NCBI RefSeq assembly: GCF_000015285.1
Contig: NC_008709.1
Location: forward strand, 1,488,001 to 1,552,000
DNA from: Psychromonas ingrahamii 37
Lineage (GTDB): Bacteria; Pseudomonadota; Gammaproteobacteria; Enterobacterales; Psychromonadaceae
Direction of reading: 5' to 3'
Length of the DNA: 64,000 nt
The position numbers and the translations under genes were made by a program. The notes beneath the pieces are model-generated. The model was not told where the DNA came from, ran no database searches, and saw nothing but the letters and a program-made list of their open reading frames with translations. How positions within the stretch are numbered: position 1 is the first letter of the stretch; every line of letters starts with the position of its first letter. Shown piece by piece: positions 25,630 to 33,624 of this stretch.

Positions 25630-26639
25630 TAACAGATCCTCGGTAATTGCTCGCCCAGCGGCATATCGACTACTCTTAAACTGCCGATACTGGTTTCAAG
25701 GGTCACCTTGCCGATATGTTGATTTAATACTCGACCGATAATGGCACTCTCTCTGCCAAGCGGGTGCTGCTGCATTGCTTTTAATACTTTACCACTGTCA
25801 GCTAAGGGCACAATGGTGATCAGTTTACCTTCATTGGCGACAATCAAAGGATCCAGTCCTAAAAGATCGCAGGCGGCGCGCACTGAATCACGCATTGGAA
25901 TCGCATACTCCTCAAGACGAATTTCCACTTGGCTGGCCTGGGCTATTTCATTCAGGGTGCCGGCAATGCCGCCTCTGGTGGGGTCGCGTAGTACATGAAT
26001 ATTGGCAGAAGCCGCTAATATGCTGGCGACCAGGGTATGCAGAGCGGCCGTGTCGGATTCAATAGTGGTTTCGAACGATAAACCTTCGCGTTGTGACAAA
26101 ATGGCAATGCCATGGTCACCGATATAACCATTCGTAATAACAACATCGCCAGCCTGTGCGTTTTGCGGCGCTATCTGCTGCTGGTGTTGAATAATTCCTA
26201 TTCCTGAGGTATTAATAAAAATGCCATCAGCAGCGCCGCGCTCAACTACTTTAGTATCGCCGGTCACTATCTGCACTTGTGCCGCCCGTGCAGCATCAGC
26301 CATACTGTTAACTATTTTTTTTAGATGCTTAATAGGCAAGCCTTCTTCGAGAATAAAGGCTGCGGAGAGAAACCGTGGTACTGCACCGCACATGGCAATG
26401 TCATTCACCGTGCCGTTAATGGCAAGATCGCCAATACTGCCTCCGGGGAAGAAATACGGATTAACCACAAAGGAATCCGTGGAGAAAGCCAAGCGCTTAC
26501 TGTCCATTGTTAATAAAGCCCCGTCGTTGGCCTGCTTTAAAATAGGATTGTCAAAGGCCCGAAAAAACAGCTCATTAATAAGTTCATTGGAAAGGCGGCC
26601 GCCGCTGCCATGCGCCATTTTAATGCTTGCTGATGCCAT
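25629..26639 (-). CDS. hypE: Hydrogenase maturation protein HypE
   Basis: PurM-like ATPase that dehydrates the carbamoyl group donated by HypF to a thiocyanate on its C-terminal cysteine, the source of the CN ligands. The 336 residues begin IKMAHGSGGRLSNELI and contain TDSFVVNPYFFPGG, DIAMCGAVPRFLS, VTGDTKVVERGAADG and DPTRGGIAGTLNEIA. The chain ends PRIC, the essential terminal cysteine. ATG 26639 is followed directly by hypX. Length and motifs are canonical. Confidence 0.97.
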   Translation of the reverse strand: MASASIKMAHGSGGRLSNELINELFFRAFDNPILKQANDGALLTMDSKRLAFSTDSFVVNPYFFPGGSIGDLAINGTVNDIAMCGAVPRFLSAAFILEEGLPIKHLKKIVNSMADAARAAQVQIVTGDTKVVERGAADGIFINTSGIGIIQHQQQIAPQNAQAGDVVITNGYIGDHGIAILSQREGLSFETTIESDTAALHTLVASILAASANIHVLRDPTRGGIAGTLNEIAQASQVEIRLEEYAIPMRDSVRAACDLLGLDPLIVANEGKLITIVPLADSGKVLKAMQQHPLGRESAIIGRVLNQHIGKVTLETSIGSLRVVDMPLGEQLPRIC

Positions 26640-26676
26640 AACTGATCCTTATTTTTGTTTTTTATGCCGGCAGGAT

Positions 26677-26910
26677 TTATTCCTGCTGCTGTTCAAATTG
26701 TTCAAAAAGCTGCAGGGTTTCTAAGGCCGCCTGTTGATCCAGTTTGCTGATGGCAAATCCGGCATGAACAATCACGTAGTCGTTCACTGCAACTTGATCA
26801 ATCCATTCAACAACGACCTCTCTTATGATCCCGCTGAAATTAACTTTTGCTGTGATCGGCGAAGCTGATTGATTAATTGAAATAACTTGTCCAGGGATTG
26901 CTAGGCACAT
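26677..26910 (-). CDS. hypC: Hydrogenase maturation chaperone HypC
   Basis: 77-residue HypC/HypG-family chaperone that carries the Fe(CN)2CO unit with HypD and delivers it to the HoxH precursor. The start MCLAIPGQV is invariant because Cys2 is the ligand exposed after removal of Met. I therefore place the start at ATG 26910 and not at the upstream in-frame codon 26976. GGIIRE-like and VGDYVIVHAGFAI-like tracts (here NDYVIVHAGFAI) follow. It lies 26 bases after hypB and 37 before hypE. Confidence 0.95.
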   Translation of the reverse strand: MCLAIPGQVISINQSASPITAKVNFSGIIREVVVEWIDQVAVNDYVIVHAGFAISKLDQQAALETLQLFEQFEQQQE

Positions 26911-26936
26911 AGTCTGCTCTCTTATTATCATTTTCT

Positions 26937-27731
26937 TTAACCTGATTGAAGCTCCGCTTTTCCGGCAATCAACCAATCCTTCAATTGTTCCATATTCTCA
27001 CCGGAAGTAGCGGAAAGGGGGATGATTTTAATCTCAGGATTAATCTGTTTTGCATAAGCACTGCACTGCTGCAGATCAAAATTAACGTAGGGCAGCAGAT
27101 CGATTTTGTTAATCACCATCAGATCGGCAGCATGGAAAATTTCCGGGTATTTTAAGGGTTTATCCTCACCTTCGGTGACCGATAAGATAACCACCTTATG
27201 CGCTTCTCCTAAATCAAAACCCGCCGGACAAATCAGGTTGCCGACGTTTTCGATAAACAAAAATGCGTTTTTCTGCATACCCAGATGCACTGCCGCATGA
27301 CCTACCATATGCGCGTCCAAGTGACAGCCTTTGCCAGTATTAACCTGCAGCGCTTGAACCCCGGTTTCTCTGATTCTTGTGGCATCAAGCGAAGTTTGCT
27401 GATCCCCCTCAATCACATAAATGCAGTGCTGCTCTTTGATACGTTTAATAATGTCAATTAATAACGTGGTTTTACCTGATCCGGGACTGGAGATAAGATT
27501 GATTGAGAAAATCTTATTGGCCAGCCATTGCTCGCGATTAAGCTTGGCGTAATAATTATTTTTAGATAAAATATTTTGTTCAATTTCAATCATCCTGGGA
27601 GTACTTGCTGCAGAGGTTAAAATATCTGACGAATGTTGTTCAATATCTTGATGCTGATGGTTATGATGATGGTGATCATGTGGGCCTTCTATAGTCACTT
27701 CAGCTTGATTACAACCGCAAACTTTACACAT
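26937..27731 (-). CDS. hypB: Hydrogenase nickel-insertion GTPase HypB
   Basis: Nickel-binding GTPase which, with HypA, inserts nickel into the HoxH precursor. The 264 residues open with the N-terminal nickel motif MCKVCGC, then a histidine-rich nickel storage stretch (about 18-29, HDHHHHNHQHQ). The GTPase domain has P-loop SPGSGKTTLL, the GDQQTSLDA region, CHLDAHMVG (metal site at the dimer interface), ENVGNLICPAGFDLG and NKIDLLPY. ATG 27731 abuts the hypA stop, so the two are probably translationally coupled. Confidence 0.97.
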   Translation of the reverse strand: MCKVCGCNQAEVTIEGPHDHHHHNHQHQDIEQHSSDILTSAASTPRMIEIEQNILSKNNYYAKLNREQWLANKIFSINLISSPGSGKTTLLIDIIKRIKEQHCIYVIEGDQQTSLDATRIRETGVQALQVNTGKGCHLDAHMVGHAAVHLGMQKNAFLFIENVGNLICPAGFDLGEAHKVVILSVTEGEDKPLKYPEIFHAADLMVINKIDLLPYVNFDLQQCSAYAKQINPEIKIIPLSATSGENMEQLKDWLIAGKAELQSG

Positions 27732-28076
27732 TTAATTCTCCACTTCTAAAGATTTAATCTTCATCTGCTCACCTTCAGTTATGTTAATAAGCAGTTGACC
27801 GCAATAGGGGCAGGGTTCATACCAACCTGTGGTCGTTACCTGCAGATGGCAATTTTGGCAAACTCCTTGAGCAAGTTTATCCTCAATCAAGAGTTCTGCG
27901 CCTTCAGCCAGGCTGTTTTGCGCAGCCACATCAAAACAAAAAAACAATGCCGATTTCTCTATTCCGGCCAACACACCGATTTCTAATATAATTTTAGTCA
28001 CCTTTTTAAATTTATGCGTAACGGCATGTTCTTCGAGCAGTTCAATAATGCTTTCTGCAATGGATAATTCATGCAT
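27732..28076 (-). CDS. hypA: Hydrogenase nickel metallochaperone HypA
   Basis: 114-residue zinc protein that passes nickel to HypB and HoxH. The MHEL start gives the nickel-binding His2. The zinc site is two CxxC pairs (CQNC and CPYC) separated by 14 residues, in the C-terminal half. The start at 28076 overlaps the end of hoxW by 8 bases. The tail KIKSLEVEN is typical of the family. Confidence 0.96.
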   Translation of the reverse strand: MHELSIAESIIELLEEHAVTHKFKKVTKIILEIGVLAGIEKSALFFCFDVAAQNSLAEGAELLIEDKLAQGVCQNCHLQVTTTGWYEPCPYCGQLLINITEGEQMKIKSLEVEN

Positions 28077-28605
28077 TTTCTTTATCTTTCAGGTTGTGAA
28101 CTGTTTGCTGCACTAGTTGCTGAAGTAGCAGCTGCGGATTTTGACAGGACAACAGCTTCTTTAAAAATTGCGTGGCGAGTGTGATATTTTCTTGCGCCTG
28201 TTTTGATAAGGGGGCGCCGAGTTCAAAAGAGTAGCCGCGAACAGAGAATAGAAAAGCCGGCGGACAGGGTTTATTTTGTGTTTGTGCATAGATTGCCATT
28301 AATGCGGCCGGGCTTAATGCATGTGTGGTATAACCGAGCTCATTTTTAGCGCTGACAGGTTGAATCTGAAAGGGGCTTTCTCCTTGATAACTGGCATCAA
28401 TAAAAACAACGCAGGCATTATCGGTAATATCGCAGACATGCTCTGGCTGCAGCTGAAAATCTTCGACCAGTTGAATATGGCCAAGGTCAAAGCGGCAGAT
28501 AAACTGCTTAATAAATTCATGCAGCACGGGGCCGATAGCATCATCTCCTCGACTGGGATTACCCCAGGTAAATAAGTTTAAAGCTTGCTGAGCGGTTTTT
28601 TCCAT
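28069..28605 (-). CDS. hoxW: HoxW-type hydrogenase maturation endopeptidase
   Basis: Nickel-dependent protease of the HyaD/HybD/HoxW class that removes the C-terminal peptide of HoxH after nickel insertion. GNPSRGDDAIGP near the N-terminus and the nickel-binding Asp/Glu and His positions (EDFQLQPEH, FIDASYQG, TTHALSP) fit HoxW. 178 residues. A TTG at 28620 would lengthen it, but ATG 28605 has GAAAGAGG about 3-11 bases upstream. The 5' end is partly copied in the spacer before it (28690-28732). Confidence 0.92.
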   Translation of the reverse strand: MEKTAQQALNLFTWGNPSRGDDAIGPVLHEFIKQFICRFDLGHIQLVEDFQLQPEHVCDITDNACVVFIDASYQGESPFQIQPVSAKNELGYTTHALSPAALMAIYAQTQNKPCPPAFLFSVRGYSFELGAPLSKQAQENITLATQFLKKLLSCQNPQLLLQQLVQQTVHNLKDKENA

Positions 28606-28616
28606 TATGTCCTCTT

Positions 28617-28735
28617 TCAAATAACAGGGTTATCTGTTTTTATTTTAGCTGCATTCTGCTGATTGCATTTATTACACTGGATAAACAGATTTAAAGCTTG
28701 CTGACCGAGTTTTTCTATCACGACCTCTTTTCAAT
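28617..28735 (-). repeat. Duplication scar: hoxW 5' copy joined to hoxH 3' copy
   Basis: The spacer between hoxH and hoxW is built of two degenerate copies. Bases 28690-28732 resemble the hoxW start (28577-28619), and 28643-28688 resemble the hoxH segment coding LSCATHAIGRMPL (28843-28888, same 46-base length). The order hoxW-start then hoxH-end is what a tandem duplication across the junction would leave, followed by a deletion of about 90 bases. A 34-codon GTG frame (28721 to 28617) with AAAAGAGG upstream runs through it, and its start (IEKLGQQALNLF) copies HoxW. It is probably not functional. Confidence 0.75.
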
Positions 28736-28763
28736 AATAAGGGGTCTGTTTTTTATATCACGC

Positions 28764-30263
28764 TTAGCGGTGTAGAGTGCCATCGATATCCTTAATCAGT
28801 TGGCTGATAAGCTCTCCGCTTTGCTGGTGGCGCATTTCAACTTTTAGCGGCATTCTGCCGATCGCGTGCGTTGCACAGGATAAACAGGGATCATAAGCAC
28901 GAATGGCAACTTCTATATTATTTAACACCTTTTCGCTGATTTCCCGGCCGTTAATTTGCTGAGTGCAAACGATGCGGATAGATTCATTTAATGCGGTATT
29001 GTTATGGGTCGTCGCGACGATAAGATTGGCTTTAGTGATCAGATCATCTTCACCCACCTGGTAATGATGAATCAGTGTTCCCCGTGGTGCCTCAACCACG
29101 CCTATCCCTTCGCTCTGGCGCTTGCCCTGAACAATAAGATCTTTTCCGGTAATCATGGGATCGAAGAGTAACTGCTTGATTTTTTCGGCAGAAAAAAGCA
29201 CTTCTATCATGCGCGCCCAATGGTAGGCTAATGTTGAATGCACCGGCTCTTTACCGCCATAGGCGACAAATTCTTGACGCGCCATTTCAGCCAGGGGTGT
29301 CGGTATATAATCACAATTATTGACTCGTGCTAATGGGCCTGTACGGTACCAACCTGATTCTTTGCCCATTGTTTTAATAAAAGGAAATTTCATATAGGTC
29401 CATGATTTAACTTCTTCCTGAATCAGATTTTGATAATCGCAATAATCCTGTTTATCAAAGAGTAGATTACCGCTGGCATCTTTTAATCTTAATTTACCGT
29501 GATAAAGATTAAGCTCACCCTTATCGCCGACTAAGCTTAAATAATTGGACCTTAAACCGGCGAAATTTTTGTGGAAAGGCTCATTAGCGAGATAACAATC
29601 TCGGGCTGTTTTAACCGCGCACTCTGCCCATGCGATGATCTGCTCAGTGTCACCAAGAAGATAGTGCTTATCCTCCCGGCTTAAAGGTTTATTCATGCCG
29701 CCCGGAATACAACCCGTGCCATGGATGCGCTTACCGCAAATAACCCGGATCACCTCCTGACCATACTTTCTGAGTTTCACTCCCTGAAGCGCGAGCTCCG
29801 GGTGTTTTTGAATTACGCCGACGATATTTCTGCCGGCAAGTTCACTTTCAAAACCAAACAGGAAGTCCGGTGAGCAGAGATGAAAAAAGTGCAGCGCATG
29901 GGACTGTAAAGTTTGCCCGTAATGCAGTAATAATCTTAATTTATAGGCGGATTCGGTAAGCTCTGTGACGCCACTAATCATATCAATCGCCTTGCCGGCG
30001 GCAATATGATGGCTAACCGGGCAGATGCCACAAAGTCGCTGAACCAAAATAGGAATTTCCCAATAAGGACGCCCTTGAATAAAACGTTCAAATCCCCGAA
30101 ATTCGGCAATATGCAGACGACACTGCTGAATCTGATTATTATCATCAACGAGCAGCGTCACTTTACCGTGTCCCTCTACTCTTGATACAGGTTCAATCAC
30201 AAATCTTTTCAGGTTTTCGCTGTTTTCTGCTGTGTCTAATGAATGATCCATAGGGTTGTCCAT
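28764..30263 (-). CDS. hoxH: NAD-reducing hydrogenase large subunit HoxH
   Basis: Catalytic [NiFe] subunit of a group 3 bidirectional, NAD(P)-linked hydrogenase. 499 residues. The L1 motif RLCGICPVSH gives C78 and C81, and the L2 motif DPCLSCATH gives C460 and C463 with H466, all four nickel-iron cysteines. Thirty-three residues follow H466 and would be cleaved off by HoxW. The N-terminal VIEPVSRVEGHGKV is the usual glutamate-containing start. ATG 30263 lies 13 bases after hoxUY. No signal peptide or membrane anchor is present, consistent with a cytoplasmic enzyme. Confidence 0.96.
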   Translation of the reverse strand: MDNPMDHSLDTAENSENLKRFVIEPVSRVEGHGKVTLLVDDNNQIQQCRLHIAEFRGFERFIQGRPYWEIPILVQRLCGICPVSHHIAAGKAIDMISGVTELTESAYKLRLLLHYGQTLQSHALHFFHLCSPDFLFGFESELAGRNIVGVIQKHPELALQGVKLRKYGQEVIRVICGKRIHGTGCIPGGMNKPLSREDKHYLLGDTEQIIAWAECAVKTARDCYLANEPFHKNFAGLRSNYLSLVGDKGELNLYHGKLRLKDASGNLLFDKQDYCDYQNLIQEEVKSWTYMKFPFIKTMGKESGWYRTGPLARVNNCDYIPTPLAEMARQEFVAYGGKEPVHSTLAYHWARMIEVLFSAEKIKQLLFDPMITGKDLIVQGKRQSEGIGVVEAPRGTLIHHYQVGEDDLITKANLIVATTHNNTALNESIRIVCTQQINGREISEKVLNNIEVAIRAYDPCLSCATHAIGRMPLKVEMRHQQSGELISQLIKDIDGTLHR

Positions 30264-30276
30264 TAATCATTGTCCA

Positions 30277-31578
30277 TCAATCAAAGTGTAATAGGTCATA
30301 GGGTAATTCTGGCTCTTTCCCGTCCAGCAAATCATTGAGTATTTTCCAAAAAGCATCAGCAGGAGGCGGGCAACCGGGTAGAAAATAATCAACTTTAATG
30401 ACTTCATGAATGGGGTAAACTTTTTCAAGCAGATAGGGGAGCTCTTTATCAATAGGGACTTTCGGGTTCACCAGACCAATGCCATTAAGATAAGCTTCAT
30501 CTAAACAGTCCTTAACATCAATATTATTACGCAGTGAAGGGACGCCACCGTTAATCGCACAAGACCCCACGGCAATAATAATTTTACAGCTTTCTCGAAA
30601 ATGTCTCAGTACCGCAATATTTTCTGTATTACAGACGGCCCCTTCAATTAACCCCAGATCACAATCCGGCGCGCAGGTTTTTATATCGTTCAAGGGGGAG
30701 CGGCTTAGTTCAACCCGCTCAAGCAGCTCGATAAGGCGTTCATCCATATCAAGAAAGGACATATGACAGCCAAAACATCCGGCTAAAGAGCAGGTCGCCA
30801 GTTTTAGTTTTTTCTTAGGCTTAACGTCTGGCTGCACTATACTTTTTGCTTTGATCGCACTTTCTGGGCGAAGATTGCCCAGATCCCGAATTGAGTGCTG
30901 GTCATAAAGTCGCTGACCAATCGGGGTTTTAAAACCTTCCCCTTTAATGATAATGCAGCCGACCGGACAGATATGAGCTGATTTATCGGTGACCTTCATT
31001 GCAGTGTCTTTTAAAAGTCCACTTTTTGAATTAATGGCCAGTCTTTTATTAATGCTGCGCCCGGCAATGGTAAAGATATCTTTGTGATCAACTTCTGTAC
31101 TGGATCGAATGCACAGCTCACAAAATATACAGCGGTTCAGATCGAGCATCAGATCCGGGTGACTGGCATCGACATTTCTTTGCGCGTTAAACTGCGGAAA
31201 ATGCAAATCGGTCACCCCTAAATCATAGGCGATGGCCTGTAATTGACAGTTACCACTGCGTTCGCAAAAAGGGCAGTAGTGATTACCTTCGACAAACAGC
31301 ATTTGTACTAGAGTACGCCTCATGACAGTGAGCTCATGGGTTTCATTGTTGACCTGCATATCCTGCTTTGCCTCTGTGCAGCAGGATGATTTTTTACGGC
31401 CGTTAATGTCGCAGGTACAGAGTTTACAACTGCCATTAGGGGGGAATTCCGGATTAAAACATAAATGTGGAATATAAATATTGGCTTTAAGCGCGGCCTG
31501 CATAACGGTCTCTCCCGCTATAAAAGGGATCTCCCGGCCATCTATGCTGAAGGTGTTGCTGTGATTGCTCATAACCAT
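30277..31578 (-). CDS. hoxU-hoxY: HoxU-HoxY fusion: diaphorase Fe-S subunit joined to hydrogenase small subunit
   Basis: 433 residues in one chain. Residues 1 to about 240 match HoxU/NuoG-N: [2Fe-2S] ligands C40, C51, C54, C67; a His-Cys3 site H100, C102, C105, C111; and a ferredoxin-like [4Fe-4S] set C150, C153, C156 with C204PVGC208. A basic, proline-containing linker (about 240-258) leads into HoxY: C268 and C271 in LAGCFGC, C340 in AVGSC and C403 in LPGCPPPAD, the four ligands of the proximal [4Fe-4S] cluster. HoxU and HoxY are usually separate genes. The fusion joins the electron-transfer arm to the hydrogenase small subunit. ATG 31578 follows AGGG by six bases. Confidence 0.93.
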   Translation of the reverse strand: MVMSNHSNTFSIDGREIPFIAGETVMQAALKANIYIPHLCFNPEFPPNGSCKLCTCDINGRKKSSCCTEAKQDMQVNNETHELTVMRRTLVQMLFVEGNHYCPFCERSGNCQLQAIAYDLGVTDLHFPQFNAQRNVDASHPDLMLDLNRCIFCELCIRSSTEVDHKDIFTIAGRSINKRLAINSKSGLLKDTAMKVTDKSAHICPVGCIIIKGEGFKTPIGQRLYDQHSIRDLGNLRPESAIKAKSIVQPDVKPKKKLKLATCSLAGCFGCHMSFLDMDERLIELLERVELSRSPLNDIKTCAPDCDLGLIEGAVCNTENIAVLRHFRESCKIIIAVGSCAINGGVPSLRNNIDVKDCLDEAYLNGIGLVNPKVPIDKELPYLLEKVYPIHEVIKVDYFLPGCPPPADAFWKILNDLLDGKEPELPYDLLHFD

Positions 31579-31586
31579 TAATAACC

Positions 31587-33353
31587 CTATGAATTACTCT
31601 CTATGGTGACGATATCAATCGCCCGCTGAATTGATTTTTCCACATCAAAGGAAGGCTGATACTCAATATCTGTCATGCGTTTAACAAAATACTCGGGAAA
31701 TTTTTCTAATGTTTCTAATAGGGGCTCTGCCGCTCTTTGTCCTAATCCGCAATGGCTCATTCCATTCATCACATGGTTAAGCTGCTTGATGCTGTCCAGA
31801 TCCAGTCTGGCGCCTTGCCCGGTGGCAACTTTATCGGCCAAATCATAGATTAGCTTAGTGCCTACGCGGCAGGGCGTACAGAAGCCGCAGCTTTCCTGCA
31901 TAAAAAAATGGGTAAAGTTAAGCGCATTTTCAAGGATATCGCGGCTTTGGTTAAACACCATAAAAGAGCCGCCGGTATGGAGATCATCAAATGAAATTAC
32001 GCGGCTAAATTCAGCTGGGGTAATCAAAGTACCGGAAGGGCCGCCAACCTGCACCGCTTGAACAGATTGTGCGCCGCATAAATTGAGCACATTTTTCACT
32101 GGCAGTCCCAAGGGGATCTCGTAAATCCCCGTTTTTTCCACGTCGCCGCTGATGCTTAAAATTTTACAACCAGTAAAGCCGGCAAGCCCTTGAGCAGAAA
32201 AATTTTCAGCGCCTTTTTCTATAATAAGCGCGGCATAACAAAAGGTTTCTACATTGTTGACCACTGTTGGTTTATCTAAGTAACCATGCGTCACGGGAAA
32301 AGGGGGGCGGATGCGTGGAATGGCACGACGGCCTTCAAGGGATTCGAGCAAAGCCGATTCTTCACCGCAGACATAGGAGCCGGCACCCATAAATATTTCA
32401 ATATCAAAACTCAGCTCACTGTTTAAAATATGCGCGCCTAATAGGTTGGCAGCGCGGCGTCTCTGTAATGTTTCCAGAAGCTTTTTATAGAGGTGCTGAT
32501 ATTCATAACGCAGATAAATAAACCCTTTTTGAGCGCCAATAACATAGGCACAAAGGGTCATTCCTTCAATTAACAGATCGGCATAACTGTTCAGTAAAAC
32601 GCGATCTTTAAAAGTACCGGGTTCACCTTCATCGGCATTACATACCACATAACGTTGATTATCGTCGCTTAACAGACAGGACTTCCATTTTTCAGCAGTT
32701 TTAAAACCGGCACCACCGCAGCCGCGCAGCCCGGACTTGTCAATTTCGGCAAGGCTGTCGTGAGGCGCTGTTGCCAGTGCTTTTTTAATCGCCTCCCCGG
32801 GTCTGCTTTCCGAATTTAATAACACGCCTTTACTTTGGATATTATCAGTTACCTCAAACCATGCCTTTGGCCACCTATCAATGGCAATCTTTCCTTCAAT
32901 TTTCGTAACAATCTGATCGACTTTTTTCCGGGTCAGGCGGGTCAATGCTAGACCATTAATCAATGCAGCAGGTCCCTGATCACTCATGCCTGTACAGGAA
33001 GTGTTAGAGACAGTTACCCGTCCGTCCGCTCTGGGCTGATTTAATTTAACATTGAGTTTTTCACAGAGATAGTTGCTGATTTCATTTTTACCCGACATAT
33101 GGTCGATGATGCTATCGCTGATGTAGATATCATAATCGCCTCGAGGGTGATAATGGAGAAAGTGATAAAACTCGATAAGCGCCCTGATTTTAGGGATTGA
33201 TATGCTCAATGTAGTGGCAAGTTGCTGGATCGCCTGCTGGGGAATATGTGAGCAGGAAAATTGAATATGCCGCAGTATTTGTAATATATAAGTAGGGTCG
33301 CCCCGATAGACTTTAACTTGTGCCTGAATCAGTGTGGCAAGAGCTTTATTCAT
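31587..33353 (-). CDS. hoxF: NAD-reducing hydrogenase diaphorase subunit HoxF
   Basis: 588-residue flavoprotein that exchanges electrons with NAD(H). A NuoE-like domain (about 1-165) is followed by a NuoF-like domain with the FMN/NADH signatures RGCGGAGFKTAEKW (from 210) and GAGSYVCGEESALLESLEG. The [4Fe-4S] ligands are ESCGFCTPCRVG with the later SHCGLGQ. In the NuoE-like part the [2Fe-2S] cysteines are incomplete: C34 and C120 are visible, but the CTGMxDQG motif has Ser124 where I expected a second Cys. First gene of the minus-strand hox-hyp operon; no hoxE or hoxI is seen. Confidence 0.94.
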   Translation of the reverse strand: MNKALATLIQAQVKVYRGDPTYILQILRHIQFSCSHIPQQAIQQLATTLSISIPKIRALIEFYHFLHYHPRGDYDIYISDSIIDHMSGKNEISNYLCEKLNVKLNQPRADGRVTVSNTSCTGMSDQGPAALINGLALTRLTRKKVDQIVTKIEGKIAIDRWPKAWFEVTDNIQSKGVLLNSESRPGEAIKKALATAPHDSLAEIDKSGLRGCGGAGFKTAEKWKSCLLSDDNQRYVVCNADEGEPGTFKDRVLLNSYADLLIEGMTLCAYVIGAQKGFIYLRYEYQHLYKKLLETLQRRRAANLLGAHILNSELSFDIEIFMGAGSYVCGEESALLESLEGRRAIPRIRPPFPVTHGYLDKPTVVNNVETFCYAALIIEKGAENFSAQGLAGFTGCKILSISGDVEKTGIYEIPLGLPVKNVLNLCGAQSVQAVQVGGPSGTLITPAEFSRVISFDDLHTGGSFMVFNQSRDILENALNFTHFFMQESCGFCTPCRVGTKLIYDLADKVATGQGARLDLDSIKQLNHVMNGMSHCGLGQRAAEPLLETLEKFPEYFVKRMTDIEYQPSFDVEKSIQRAIDIVTIESNS

Positions 33354-33624
33354 TATTAAATGCTCCTAATGAGTGCTCAGCACAGCATGCTTGATTTAAC
33401 TATTAAGACCTTTTATTGCGGCTTAATGGCGCAGATAATTAACAAGTGTCATTCACTTAAAGATAGACTAAATCCGTTATTTAACTTAATTAAACTGCGC
33501 TACAATCATAAGAACAGAATTAAATAATGTTAAGAGCCGCATTAATTAGTCGATAAGTGAATAACTTCCGCTGCTCATTATTTTATTTTCCTCAATATTC
33601 TCTAAAATTCAGCAAGGTGTGCCT
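33354..33624. promoter_or_regulatory. Divergent promoter region between hoxF and hypF
   Basis: A 271-base AT-rich region between the minus-strand hox-hyp operon and plus-strand hypF. It must hold both promoters, but I could not fix a clear -35/-10 pair or a known operator. Confidence 0.5.

Noticed and set aside
28617-28721. 34-codon GTG micro-ORF before hoxW as a real gene
   Set aside because: It is made of degenerate copies of hoxW and hoxH ends; the HoxW similarity is best explained by duplication, although translation is not excluded.
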